From Oscillospiraceae bacterium (GTDB taxonomy: Bacteria; Bacillota; Clostridia; Oscillospirales; WRJC01): 64,000 bases of DNA. The notes beneath the pieces were generated by a model. It made no database searches. It was not told where the DNA came from and saw only the letters and a list, made by a program, of their open reading frames with translations. The stretch spans positions 1-64,000 of the forward strand of contig WRHM01000011.1 in NCBI GenBank assembly GCA_009783265.1, written 5' to 3'. Below, piece after piece: positions 1 through 10,414 of this stretch (within the stretch, counting starts at the first letter, position 1; every line of letters starts with the position of its first letter). Both the position numbers and the translations under genes were made by a program.

Positions 1-36
1 GAATCCCAACAGAAACGGCAGGCTTGAAAATATCAT
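1..36 (-). CDS. N-terminal fragment of probable MBOAT O-acyltransferase (AlgI-like)
   Basis: Only the first 12 codons lie in the window, running off the left edge; they read MIFSSLPFLLGF. A strong ribosome-binding site (AAGGAG, complement of about 42-50) precedes the ATG at 34-36. Membrane-bound O-acyltransferases of the AlgI/DltB type in Firmicutes typically open with M-x-F-S-S-x-x-F-L, so the start fits that family. The gene follows the DHHW/AlgX-like gene by 30 bases on the same strand, and this pairing is a standard arrangement for acetylation of exported polysaccharide. The assignment is an inference from a short N-terminus plus context. Confidence 0.6.
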   Translation of the reverse strand, partial: MIFSSLPFLLGF

Positions 37-66
37 CCCTTCTCCTTCTCTCTCTCTTTTTTTAGT

Positions 67-1506
67 TTAATCGGTAAGCGTTCTGTTAAACTGTATGTCG
101 TTTTGAATATCGAACAGCAAACGGTCGGCAACATTAAAAATCACGACGTCTGTTATATTATTTTTCCTGATAAACTCGTTATAATTAAGATTCCAATTTT
201 CCCTGAACGATGGATAAGTCGCGTAACTGTAGTCAAAATGCGAGGTTAAGAGTTCGCTCACGGACCACGAATAAGAATCAGTAATCATCAAAAGATTTCT
301 GCCTGTATTATTCGACGGGTAATGAGCATAGGCTATACGGGGCCAGAACTGATAATAATGGTCGGCAAAAGTATCTTTGGGATATTTGCCGGATAAGTAT
401 TTGTCTAATTGTCTTTTCGTAGTAGTTTTCGGTTCGCCCTGCGGATCAATCCATTCGTATAAAATACGGTCGTCGGGCAAATCGACGTTATAATACCACC
501 AGTTATCATAAATTTCTGTATATCCGTGATTCCAGACATGCGAGCCTCTCAGTTCGACCCCTTCTATATAATCAAATTCAACCTCTTTGGGACTGCCTAT
601 TCCGGGAGCGTCGTTTTCTATCATGTTTATAATATCGCAGTATATGCTGTACGCTCCCATCGCCGATTCATGATGGTCTGTTTTGTTGATATATTCAATG
701 CGTTTTTCTACTGTGTCTATTTTAAAATAATCATAAGCGTTTACAGCGGACATATCAAGCCCGTCAAAAAACTGCAGCATATAATCATAAGTTGAAAATT
801 CGTTGCGCATAGCGCGTAAATCTTTTATAATTTCACCGAATATCTGCGTTTCCTGAAAACGCGTGCAGACATATACATAAAAATTTACGTTTTTATTAGC
901 GTTGGCTATTCTGTTTACGTGCCCGACTTGAGTTTCAACGCGCCATACAAGTTCGTTTTTGCCGGCAAGCAGAGTTTTATCCGTCCAGCCTTCGGAAAAC
1001 GGGCGGCCTTCTTCAGTAAAAGCCCATACGTCGTTGCACCAGTCTGACCCTATGTATTCTACTTTATATTTTACCTGAGATTCTTCGGGTTCTGTCGGTT
1101 CTTCTGTGTTTATGTTTATGCTTGCTTCGGGATTTTCAGGGATTTGACCGGGAATATTTTCGATAATATTAATATTATCAAGCTCTGTTTTTTCAAAACT
1201 ATATAAAACATTCATAAAATTTCTTCTCATCGAACGGTCATTGTCCGACATAAATATAGTGATTTGCTCATACATCGGCAACGCGTTTGAATAAATATTC
1301 TCAAGAGTCGCTTTGCCTTCCTCGATTGAGTTCATTAATGGCGCAAGAGGCGCGCCCTTCTGATAAATTTTTTCGGGGAGTTTTATATTTTTATTTTCCG
1401 GAAGTTTTGCGATGTCTAATTTATCCAAAGCAAACACGACCGGGCACCATATTAATAAAAACAAAAATATTGCGGAAATTATTATAGTATAAATTTTATC
1501 GCGCAA
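67..1506 (-). CDS. DHHW-family / AlgX-AlgJ-like SGNH protein, probable polysaccharide O-acetylation factor
   Basis: This 479-residue exported protein has an N-terminal hydrophobic signal/anchor (residues about 7-26), a low-complexity Pro/Glu-rich stretch (about 120-145) and a C-terminal catalytic-like domain. Visible motifs are a DHH triad (D277-H279, in TDHHESAMGAY), where the family usually has DHHW or DHH, and a late D-S-Y (D410-S411) that would supply the SGNH-type serine. Proteins of this family work with a membrane O-acyltransferase to acetylate cell-surface polymers outside the membrane. The start is TTG at 1504-1506 behind a GGGGGA Shine-Dalgarno. The next gene on this strand looks like the MBOAT partner. 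The polymer acted on cannot be told. Confidence 0.72.
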   Translation of the reverse strand: MRDKIYTIIISAIFLFLLIWCPVVFALDKLDIAKLPENKNIKLPEKIYQKGAPLAPLMNSIEEGKATLENIYSNALPMYEQITIFMSDNDRSMRRNFMNVLYSFEKTELDNINIIENIPGQIPENPEASININTEEPTEPEESQVKYKVEYIGSDWCNDVWAFTEEGRPFSEGWTDKTLLAGKNELVWRVETQVGHVNRIANANKNVNFYVYVCTRFQETQIFGEIIKDLRAMRNEFSTYDYMLQFFDGLDMSAVNAYDYFKIDTVEKRIEYINKTDHHESAMGAYSIYCDIINMIENDAPGIGSPKEVEFDYIEGVELRGSHVWNHGYTEIYDNWWYYNVDLPDDRILYEWIDPQGEPKTTTKRQLDKYLSGKYPKDTFADHYYQFWPRIAYAHYPSNNTGRNLLMITDSYSWSVSELLTSHFDYSYATYPSFRENWNLNYNEFIRKNNITDVVIFNVADRLLFDIQNDIQFNRTLTD

Positions 1507-1587
1507 AAGATATTCCCCCTGAATTTAAATTATTTATTTTTTATTTGTTTATTATACTATATTTAAAATAAAAATGCAAGAGTCAAA

Positions 1588-1638
1588 ATAAAAAAGAAAA
1601 AATCAAGACTGCTTATAAATATAAATAAACAGCCTTGA
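1588..1638 (-). terminator. Rho-independent terminator downstream of sigG
   Basis: On the minus strand a hairpin with arms TCAAGGCTG and CAGTCTTGA (one internal mismatch) is followed by a T-rich tract (TTTTTTCTTTTTT). It sits 22 bases past the sigG stop codon and separates sigG from the downstream DHHW gene. Confidence 0.6.
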
Positions 1639-1659
1639 AATTATATATTAAATTTTAAA

Positions 1660-2439
1660 TTAAACAAAATATTTCTTCATTTGAGACAGGGCGTTTTTTT
1701 CAAGCCTTGAAACCTGGGCCTGAGAAATCCCTATCTCTTCCGAAACTTCCGTTTGAGTTTTACCGTCAAAAAAGCGCATCATTAATATCTTTTTTTCGCG
1801 GCTGTTCAGCCGCCTCATAGCATCCCTCAGTGCAATATCCTCAAGCCATACGTCGTCGTTGCTTTTTTCGTCGCTTACCTGGTCCATAACATATATAGAA
1901 TCTCCGCCGTCAGAATATACTGGGTCAAATAGCGATATTGGGTCAACTATCGCGTCAAGAGCGTTGACTATATCTTCTTTCGGGATAACTTCAAAAACTT
2001 TAACTATATCGTCTATCGTAGGTTCTCTCGACATAGTTTTTGCGAGCATTTCTTTTACCTGCAACGCTTTATACGCCAGATCCCGCATTGACCTGCTGAC
2101 TCTTATTGCATTATTGTCGCGTAAGTATCTGCGTATTTCGCCTATAATCATCGGAACTGCATAAGTCGAAAACTTAACGCCTATAGTTATATCAAAATTG
2201 TCAACGGCTTTTATAAGCCCTATGCATCCCACCTGAAATAAATCGTCAAGATTTTCACCCCTGTTGTTAAATCTTTGGATAACGCTCAATACTAATTTAA
2301 GATTCCCGTCGATAAGTTTGCTTCTGGCTTCAGTATTTCCGTTTTTGGCTTCGATTAAAAGCCGTTCTTTTTCGGCTGAGGTAAGCACTTTTAATTTAGA
2401 TGTATTAATGCCGCATATATCTACTTTATTGCTGAACAT
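1660..2439 (-). CDS. sigG: RNA polymerase sporulation-specific sigma factor SigG
   Basis: Directs late forespore transcription during endospore formation. The N-terminus (NKVDICGINTSKLKVL) carries the sigma-G signature seen in Bacillus (NKVEICGVDTSKLPVL). Region 2 is near identical to the family (NLKLVLSVIQRFNNRGE, LDDLFQVGCIGLIKAVDNF, FSTYAVPMIIGEIRRYLRDN), and region 4 ends in TEVSEEIGISQAQVSRLEK. An upstream in-frame TTG at 2449-2451 would add four residues. I prefer ATG 2437-2439 because GGGTGA lies four bases before it and the protein then starts like known SigG. The usual neighbours spoIIGA and sigE are not in the window. No sigma-F or sigma-G promoter could be assigned with confidence. 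Confidence 0.95.
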   Translation of the reverse strand: MFSNKVDICGINTSKLKVLTSAEKERLLIEAKNGNTEARSKLIDGNLKLVLSVIQRFNNRGENLDDLFQVGCIGLIKAVDNFDITIGVKFSTYAVPMIIGEIRRYLRDNNAIRVSRSMRDLAYKALQVKEMLAKTMSREPTIDDIVKVFEVIPKEDIVNALDAIVDPISLFDPVYSDGGDSIYVMDQVSDEKSNDDVWLEDIALRDAMRRLNSREKKILMMRFFDGKTQTEVSEEIGISQAQVSRLEKNALSQMKKYFV

Positions 2440-2753
2440 AAAATCACCCAATCATTTTTTATTTGCCTATTTGTCAAACGGCGTTTATGCCTTTTTTAAA
2501 ATCAAAGGCAGCAAATTATATTATTTTGCTATAATTGAGTATTGCCAGCCGATATAAAATTAATGCAGAAATACGACGAAAATTATTTGGTAATTTTTTC
2601 TTGATTTGTTTAATAATAAAAAAAATCAATGCTTCTTTTGTTAAATTTTTAACTGATATATTGACTACTCGCGCAACATAGTGTATAATGCTCTTTGAAT
2701 ATAAAAATAAAGAAAATATTAGCCGCTAAATTAAAGGAGGCTTTATATAGAAA
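2440..2753. other. Intergenic region between divergent sigG and histidine kinase gene
   Basis: A 314-base AT-rich spacer. On the plus strand it holds a clear sigma-A-type promoter (2661-2689) and a ribosome-binding site for the kinase. On the minus strand it must hold the sigG promoter, but no clean forespore -35/-10 pair was seen. No RNA gene, repeat or plausible small gene was recognised. Confidence 0.6.
2661..2689 (+). promoter_or_regulatory. Sigma-A-type promoter of the hybrid histidine kinase gene
   Basis: TTGACT at 2661-2666 and TATAAT at 2684-2689 are separated by 17 bases. The kinase start codon is 65 bases downstream, with AGGAGG at 2735-2740. Confidence 0.8.
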
Positions 2754-4958
2754 ATGAAAAATAAATTTCAAAATAAATTGGTATTATTTTTATTTTTTAT
2801 CTCGTCAGCTATTGTACTGTTGATTTGTGTTTTCACAGGATTCCAGTTGCATAAAATATCAATTTCAGCTTATGAATACACAGAAGAATGGCTGTTGTCC
2901 GTGAGCCGTTATGCCGCTGATATTGTTGATCCGGAAGAGCTTGAACAGTTACGCACGGCAGAAGATATGGAAAAGCCTGCTTTTATAGAATTGCGTCGGC
3001 GGCTGGATGAGTTCGCCCAAGAAAACGAAGTTAAGTTTGTTTATTTTATGCGCGATATTGACGGCAAAAAAATGCAGTATATAATAGACTCAGACCCTGA
3101 TGACAATATGTCTTTTAAATTAGGCGAATGGGAAGATAAATCGTTGGTTGCGCTTGATCAGGGAATAGCCGCGGCGGAATTAGAAAATTACGAAGAAGGC
3201 TACGAGCATTTAATTTCGGGGTTTTCCCCGGTTTTTGATGCTGACGGAAAAATAATTGCCGTCGCCGGAGTCGATATCGAAGATTTGCATTTATTAGCGA
3301 TACGCAATGCGATGAATATAGGTATCCCCTTATTGTCTGCCGGGGTATTGATTATACTTATTTGCGGAATATTTAATATAGTTCTGCATAGAAAAGTAGA
3401 CATAGAACGGTCAGGCGCGCTGGAAACCGCTATGAGTTCAAATCGGGCAAAAAGCGATTTTCTTTCAAATATGAGTCATGAAATACGCACGCCCATGAAT
3501 GCAATTATTGGAATGACGTCTATAGGCATGAACGCGACAGATATAGAACGTATGAAATATTGTTTCGCGAAAATCGAAGACGCGTCAAAGCATCTTCTCG
3601 GCATAATCAACGATATTTTAGATATGTCTAAAATCGAAGCCGGAAAATTCGAGCTTTCCCCAACGGAATTTAATTTTGAAAAAATGTTGCAGAGGGTAGT
3701 AAATGTCGTCAGTTTCAGAATAGATGAACGCCAGCAGAAACTCACTGTATATATAGACAGGGCGATTCCGAAAATGCTGATAGGGGACGACCAGAGGCTT
3801 GCGCAGGTTATCACAAATCTTTTGGGCAACGCGATAAAATTCACACCTGAAAAAGGCTTTATCAGAATAGGCACGCAATTTTTGGGGGAAGAAAACGGGA
3901 TATGCACTATACAGATTTCGGTTTCAGATACCGGAATTGGCATAAGCCCTGAACAGCAGGCGAGGTTATTCAAGTCATTCCAGCAGGCTGACAGTTCTAC
4001 GTCGCGTAAATTCGGAGGCACGGGTCTCGGGCTTTCTATTTCAAAAAATATAGTTGACATGATGGGCGGGAAAATCTGGATCGAGTCTGAAATAGGCGCA
4101 GGCTCAAAATTTGCGTTTACGATAAAAGTAAAATGCGGGATAGAAGAAAAACCAGAAACTATAAATTTGGGAAATCTTCAGATTCTCGCGGTAGACAGCG
4201 ACCCCTATGTTTTATCGCATTTTGAAATTATGTCAAAAAGATTGGGAATTATCTGCGATACGGCAGAGAGTTATAACGACGCTGTCCAGCTTGTTAAACA
4301 TAATAATTTATATAAAGTCTGTTTTATAAACTGGACTATACAGGGCGCTGACGGTTTGGAATTAACGCAATTTTTAAAAGAAAAGATGCCGAATTCAGTT
4401 GCCGTGCTTATGATTTCTACGGTCAAATGGATAGAAATCGAAGATAAAGCAAAAAAAGCGGGAATCGAAAAATTCCTGGCAAAGCCGTTATTCCCGTCTT
4501 CTGTTTCAGATATAATATACGAATGTATCGGCGGACAGAGGCAAAAAGACGACACGCAATCAAATGTAGCCGGGCTTTTCGCGGGAAAACGGATTTTATT
4601 GGTTGAAGATATCGAAATAAACCGGGAAATTGTCCTTGCGCTGCTTGAACCGACGTTTGTCGATATAGAATGCGCGGTAAACGGAGTCGAGGCGGTGCGC
4701 ATGTTTACCGAAATGCCTGATAAATACGATATGATATTAATGGATGTTCAGATGCCTGAAATGAACGGATATGAGGCAACGCGTAAAATTCGCGCGATTG
4801 ACGCAAAAAAATCCAAGACTATACCGATTATTGCCATGACCGCAGACGTGTTCAGGGAAGACGTCGAAAAATGTCTTGAATCCGGCATGAGCGGCCACAT
4901 AGGTAAACCGCTTGATATTGAGGAAGTTTTGCAAATGTTGAGAAGATATTTGTTTTAA
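2754..4958 (+). CDS. Membrane hybrid sensor histidine kinase with two receiver domains
   Basis: A 734-residue sensor. In order: TM1 (about 9-30), an extracytoplasmic Cache/PAS-like sensor (about 35-180), TM2 (about 188-210), HisKA with phosphorylatable H242 in SHEIRTPMNAIIG, a HATPase_c domain (N-box LLGNAIKFTPE, G1 DTGIGIS, G2 GGTGLGLSI), a first receiver (about 475-590) and a second receiver (about 615-734). The first receiver has N526 where the phospho-acceptor Asp belongs (FINW), so it is probably a non-phosphorylated pseudo-receiver. The second is intact (D664 in MDVQMPEMNG). No response regulator, HPt or effector gene is adjacent, so target and signal are unknown. A good promoter lies upstream. 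Confidence 0.9.
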   Translation: MKNKFQNKLVLFLFFISSAIVLLICVFTGFQLHKISISAYEYTEEWLLSVSRYAADIVDPEELEQLRTAEDMEKPAFIELRRRLDEFAQENEVKFVYFMRDIDGKKMQYIIDSDPDDNMSFKLGEWEDKSLVALDQGIAAAELENYEEGYEHLISGFSPVFDADGKIIAVAGVDIEDLHLLAIRNAMNIGIPLLSAGVLIILICGIFNIVLHRKVDIERSGALETAMSSNRAKSDFLSNMSHEIRTPMNAIIGMTSIGMNATDIERMKYCFAKIEDASKHLLGIINDILDMSKIEAGKFELSPTEFNFEKMLQRVVNVVSFRIDERQQKLTVYIDRAIPKMLIGDDQRLAQVITNLLGNAIKFTPEKGFIRIGTQFLGEENGICTIQISVSDTGIGISPEQQARLFKSFQQADSSTSRKFGGTGLGLSISKNIVDMMGGKIWIESEIGAGSKFAFTIKVKCGIEEKPETINLGNLQILAVDSDPYVLSHFEIMSKRLGIICDTAESYNDAVQLVKHNNLYKVCFINWTIQGADGLELTQFLKEKMPNSVAVLMISTVKWIEIEDKAKKAGIEKFLAKPLFPSSVSDIIYECIGGQRQKDDTQSNVAGLFAGKRILLVEDIEINREIVLALLEPTFVDIECAVNGVEAVRMFTEMPDKYDMILMDVQMPEMNGYEATRKIRAIDAKKSKTIPIIAMTADVFREDVEKCLESGMSGHIGKPLDIEEVLQMLRRYLF

Positions 4959-4976
4959 ATATATATAAAAAAACAG

Positions 4977-5005
4977 TTGACTTTTATTTCTAAAAATGGT
5001 ATTCT
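4977..5005 (+). promoter_or_regulatory. Sigma-A-type promoter of the LRR protein gene
   Basis: TTGACT at 4977-4982 and TATTCT at 5000-5005 are spaced by 17 bases, just past the kinase stop codon. The LRR gene is therefore probably transcribed on its own. Confidence 0.7.
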
Positions 5006-5089
5006 GTTTAAGTTAGGTTTTTTTTGTAAAACAATAAAATAATAAATTGAGAAAAATAAAATTAAAGAACGTCCCGGAGGAACAAAAAA

Positions 5090-6610
5090 ATGGCGAATTC
5101 TAAAACAAAATCAAAAAATCAAAAAATTCTGTACCCGATATTATTAATTATACCTGCAATTATTTTAATTGCATGCAGTATAATTTTTAAAAACACAGCC
5201 ATTATCCCGTATATATTGGCATACGCGCTCGTTGCGGCTATTCCCGCTTTTTTTATGATTTCAAAAGACCGCGGATTAATTGTTATAATAACTTCGATTA
5301 TATTTGTTGCCGGCATTACGGGTTATATTATCTCGGATAATATGCTTCAGAAAACAAGTTTATTAAACGATAAAGAGTTTATAACGGCTATGTCGTCGGT
5401 TCTAAAAAAATCCCCGGCTCTTATAAGCCGGAAAGATTTGGATAAAGTAAAAGTTTTATATCTTGAGGGAAATTATTATCCCGATTACGGATATGTGGCA
5501 GACGGGTTTAATTTATCTCTGGGTTATGACGAGGCGGCAGAGTATCTTCAGACAGCGGGTTCAGAATATGACGAAGAAACATTTTATAGTTATATGGAAT
5601 CAGCGTATTCAGGCATTGATATAACTGACTTTTCAAGTCTTGCGCTTTTTCCCAATCTTGAATATATAAAAATATATTATCAGCAGACTATGAACGACAT
5701 AAGTTTTTTTGAAAATTATAATTCTCTGAAAGAAGCCAGAATCGAACTTATAGCCGCTTCGGATTTTTCAGCTTTCAGCAATTTAAAATCTCTCGAAAAA
5801 TTGATTATAGCAGGAAGCGAAGTTAAAGATCCAAGCGTGTTCGCAAATCTCGCCAATCTTGAAATATTAAATCTTACAGCGTGCAAAATCGAAGATATAT
5901 CTTGGCTTGGTAATCTTGAGAATCTTCAAAATCTTTTTTTAAGTTATAATCAAATAAGCGATTTAAGCGTTTTGAGTTCTATGACAAATCTCGAATATGC
6001 TTCGCTTGATTCAAATAAAATAGAAGATATTTCAGCTTTGAAAAATTTAAAATCTATTAAAAATATAAATTTATCAGGTAATGAGATAAAAAACGTAAAT
6101 CCTTTGACTTCGCTTGATATTCTCGAAGGATTGGATTTAAGCGACAATCAAATAGAAGATATATCGCCTGTATTTGCTCTTGCCGCTTTAAAATATCTCG
6201 ATATAAGCGAAAATAATCTGAAAGAACTAAACGGCACTGAGAAAGCAATGCTTCTTGAGACTTTATTTTTCAACGGGAACGAAATATCAGATATTTCAAC
6301 ATTGTCAAGTTTAACTTCTCTTAAAACTTTAGTAGGCGATAATAATCAAATAGCCGATATAAGTATTCTTGGCTCGCTTAAAAGTTTAACTGGATTGTCT
6401 TTAAAAAACAATCAAATAAAAGATATAACGCCGTTAAAATCCCTTGAAGAACTAACTGCGGTATATCTTGACGAAAATATTATATCAGATTTCAGCCCTT
6501 TAAATAATTTAGAAGAAAACGGCGTATATATATCAGGTAGAGAAAATCAGCTTTTAGAATCAGACGGGACAGATGACATCGCAGATACTGATGAAGAAAC
6601 GGCTGAATAA
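5090..6610 (+). CDS. Membrane-anchored leucine-rich repeat protein (internalin-type LRR)
   Basis: 506 residues. The N-terminus has three hydrophobic segments (about 14-32, 36-56 and 63-82) that anchor it in the membrane. Residues about 185-485 hold roughly a dozen LRR units of 21-22 residues with the pattern L-x-x-L-x-x-L-x-L-x-x-N-x-I-x-D-I-x-x-L, as in internalins. The tail is acidic (TDDIADTDEETAE). Such repeats form a curved protein-binding surface; the ligand is unknown. There is no sortase motif, so display depends on the N-terminal membrane segments. The ribosome-binding site is GGAGG at 5076-5080. It has its own promoter and a terminator at 6624-6676. Confidence 0.85.
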   Translation: MANSKTKSKNQKILYPILLIIPAIILIACSIIFKNTAIIPYILAYALVAAIPAFFMISKDRGLIVIITSIIFVAGITGYIISDNMLQKTSLLNDKEFITAMSSVLKKSPALISRKDLDKVKVLYLEGNYYPDYGYVADGFNLSLGYDEAAEYLQTAGSEYDEETFYSYMESAYSGIDITDFSSLALFPNLEYIKIYYQQTMNDISFFENYNSLKEARIELIAASDFSAFSNLKSLEKLIIAGSEVKDPSVFANLANLEILNLTACKIEDISWLGNLENLQNLFLSYNQISDLSVLSSMTNLEYASLDSNKIEDISALKNLKSIKNINLSGNEIKNVNPLTSLDILEGLDLSDNQIEDISPVFALAALKYLDISENNLKELNGTEKAMLLETLFFNGNEISDISTLSSLTSLKTLVGDNNQIADISILGSLKSLTGLSLKNNQIKDITPLKSLEELTAVYLDENIISDFSPLNNLEENGVYISGRENQLLESDGTDDIADTDEETAE

Positions 6611-6623
6611 TTTAAAATAATAA

Positions 6624-6676
6624 AAAAATTCAGGGAATGTATTAAATTAAATGCATTCTCTGAATTTTTATTTATT
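6624..6676 (+). terminator. Rho-independent terminator after the LRR gene
   Basis: An interrupted inverted repeat (AAAATTCAG, then GAATG, pairing with CATTC and CTGAATTTT) is followed by a T-rich tract. It starts 14 bases after the LRR stop codon. Confidence 0.75.
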
Positions 6677-6699
6677 TGGAGAAGTTTATATTTGCGCTA

Positions 6700-6728
6700 T
6701 TGACTTACAAAAATTTTTATGGTATAAT
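6700..6728 (+). promoter_or_regulatory. Promoter of tRNA-Pro
   Basis: TTGACT at 6700-6705 and TATAAT at 6723-6728 are spaced by 17 bases. The tRNA begins 29 bases after the -10 box. Confidence 0.82.
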
Positions 6729-6756
6729 AATATATAATATTTTATTTATATTTTTT

Positions 6757-6830
6757 CGAGGTGTGGCTCAGTTTGGTAGAGTGCTTGGTTTGGGACCAAG
6801 ATGCCGCAGGTTCAAGTCCTGTCACCTCGA
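6757..6830 (+). tRNA. tRNA-Pro (anticodon UGG)
   Basis: A 74-base cloverleaf. The acceptor stem CGAGGTG pairs with CACCTCG, with discriminator A. The D arm contains GGCTCAGTTTGGTAGAG. The anticodon stem CTTGG/CCAAG encloses loop TTTGGGA, so the anticodon is TGG. The T arm has GCAGG-TTCAAGT-CCTGT. The 3' CCA is not encoded; TTAAC follows. The CCA-adding enzyme at 11344-12684 would supply it. It has its own promoter and terminator, so it is a single-gene unit. Confidence 0.96.
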
Positions 6831-6836
6831 TTAACA

Positions 6837-6884
6837 AAACTCATGGATTTATGCGGGTTATCGTATAGTTCGTGAGTTTTTTTA
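6837..6884 (+). terminator. Terminator of tRNA-Pro
   Basis: AAACTCATGGA pairs with TTCGTGAGTTT (11 base pairs including two G-T) across a loop of about 22 bases. A run of seven T follows. Confidence 0.75.
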
Positions 6885-7086
6885 TCGGTGAAAGATAATT
6901 TTTTATTTTTGCGTGTTCAAAAAACATTTACAAATATGCAAAAAAATACATGAAAAATAAGCTGATTTGTGACTGGCATAAGACTGTGAGACTGTATAAT
7001 TAAAATATAAATTAAAATTATGTTTGCAAAAATAAAATTTTATAAATGTATTAAAATTAGAAAAATTAAAAATTTCGGAGGAAAAA

Positions 7087-9171
<2,085 letters not shown>

Positions 9172-9319
9172 AATTGCCGAAAGATAATCCGCAGACCGGC
9201 GATAGTATTTATATAATTTTAGGATTTTTAATAATATCATTTGTGTGCGTTATAATCTTAAAGAAAAAATTGATTATATATCAATAACATTTTTAATTAA
9301 AAATAATTACTTCAACGTA

Positions 9320-9360
9320 AAAGCCCGATAAATTCAATATTTATCGGGCTTTGTGCTTTT
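9320..9360. terminator. Bidirectional terminator between convergent genes
   Basis: A perfect 14-base-pair stem (AAAGCCCGATAAAT pairing with ATTTATCGGGCTTT) has a five-base loop (TCAAT) at 9334-9338. T-rich sequence follows on both strands. It lies between the surface protein (plus) and the aldo/keto reductase (minus). Confidence 0.9.
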
Positions 9361-9375
9361 TGATTTTATAGTAAA

Positions 9376-10365
9376 TTAAATATTTTCTTCTATTACAATT
9401 TCGCTTGCCTGTAAAAATCCGTTAAGCTGTTCGATATTTTTTACGCTGCTGATTGGTATAACGTCAAACGGTTGATTTAACAGATATGCTACAGATAATG
9501 TGTATAAAGAAGTTTTATATTTTTCTTTTAATTCTAATAATTTTTCATAAATTTTAAGATTGTTTTCGTTGATATATGCTGTTTTTATATATTCAGGCAA
9601 GTTGATTTCGGCATAAGGCGTGATTAATACGCCGTTTTTTACTTGCGGGTTTACGTTAAATAATTTTTCAAAAAATCCGGACGCTGTTGCCGAATACGGC
9701 ACTGACGGCATTTTTGTTTCTTTATGCCACTGATAAAATTCTTCTGTCATTCCGGCGAGAGTAGGGTCGGATTTTTCTTTTGCTTTCGGATTTATAGTTG
9801 CTAAGCTCCATTGGTTTGATACCGCGCTGAATCCCTGGAAATTATTTTTCCGGCTATATTCTGCCGCTTCTTTCATTCTTTTTAGTTTATAATTTGAAGC
9901 TCCGTAATATCTGATTTTACCCTCTGCCACAAATCCTTCCATTGTATTAATGATTTCACCTATATTCTTTTTTTCGTCGTCTCTGTGGAGCCAGTAAAAA
10001 TCAATACAGTCAAGTCCCAGTGTTTTCAAGCTTTCTTCTAAATCTTTTTTTATATCCTGTTTATTTAACCTCGGTAAATCCGGCGTCTCTAAATCATAAT
10101 GCGCGCCTTTTGTCGCGATTATTATTTTATTATACGCATTTCTCGATTTCAGCCATTTGCCAATAACTATTTCACTGTGGTTCTTTTTATCTTCAGCCCA
10201 TTTGCCATATATATTTGCCGTATCTACGAAATTTCCGCCTGCTGCCGTAAAAGCGTCTAATATTTCAAATGTCTGGATTTCATTTAATCCTGATCCGAAA
10301 CTTCCTCCGCCAAGGCATATATTGCTCAATTCCAATGATGTATCATGCAATTTTACATATTTCAT
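9376..10365 (-). CDS. Aldo/keto reductase
   Basis: A 329-residue NAD(P)H-dependent oxidoreductase with a TIM-barrel fold, probably reducing small aldehydes or ketones in the cytoplasm. The catalytic tetrad is visible: D48 (FVDTANIYG), Y53, K86 (IIATKGA) and H127 (FYWLHRDD). The cofactor-binding C-terminus includes VIPISSVKNIEQL. The substrate cannot be deduced. It is the last of four minus-strand genes with short spacing (49 bases after RNase Z), so it is probably co-transcribed with tRNA-processing genes, a loose functional association. Confidence 0.9.
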   Translation of the reverse strand: MKYVKLHDTSLELSNICLGGGSFGSGLNEIQTFEILDAFTAAGGNFVDTANIYGKWAEDKKNHSEIVIGKWLKSRNAYNKIIIATKGAHYDLETPDLPRLNKQDIKKDLEESLKTLGLDCIDFYWLHRDDEKKNIGEIINTMEGFVAEGKIRYYGASNYKLKRMKEAAEYSRKNNFQGFSAVSNQWSLATINPKAKEKSDPTLAGMTEEFYQWHKETKMPSVPYSATASGFFEKLFNVNPQVKNGVLITPYAEINLPEYIKTAYINENNLKIYEKLLELKEKYKTSLYTLSVAYLLNQPFDVIPISSVKNIEQLNGFLQASEIVIEENI

Positions 10366-10414
10366 AATTTAACCTTTCATAATTTTACAATTTTATATTT
10401 ATAATTTTATTTAT

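Noticed and set aside
2440-2560. Forespore (sigma-F/G) promoter for sigG
   Set aside because: GCATA followed by GGCAAATAA at a loose spacing was seen, but the match to consensus is too poor to call.
3476-4060. 194-codon open frame on the minus strand inside the histidine kinase
   Set aside because: The plus strand has complete kinase motifs throughout; the opposite frame has no recognisable features or start signals.
5800-6540. Regular DNA periodicity that could be taken for a CRISPR array or satellite
   Set aside because: The period of about 66 bases encodes leucine-rich repeats in one frame; there are no identical repeats with unique spacers.
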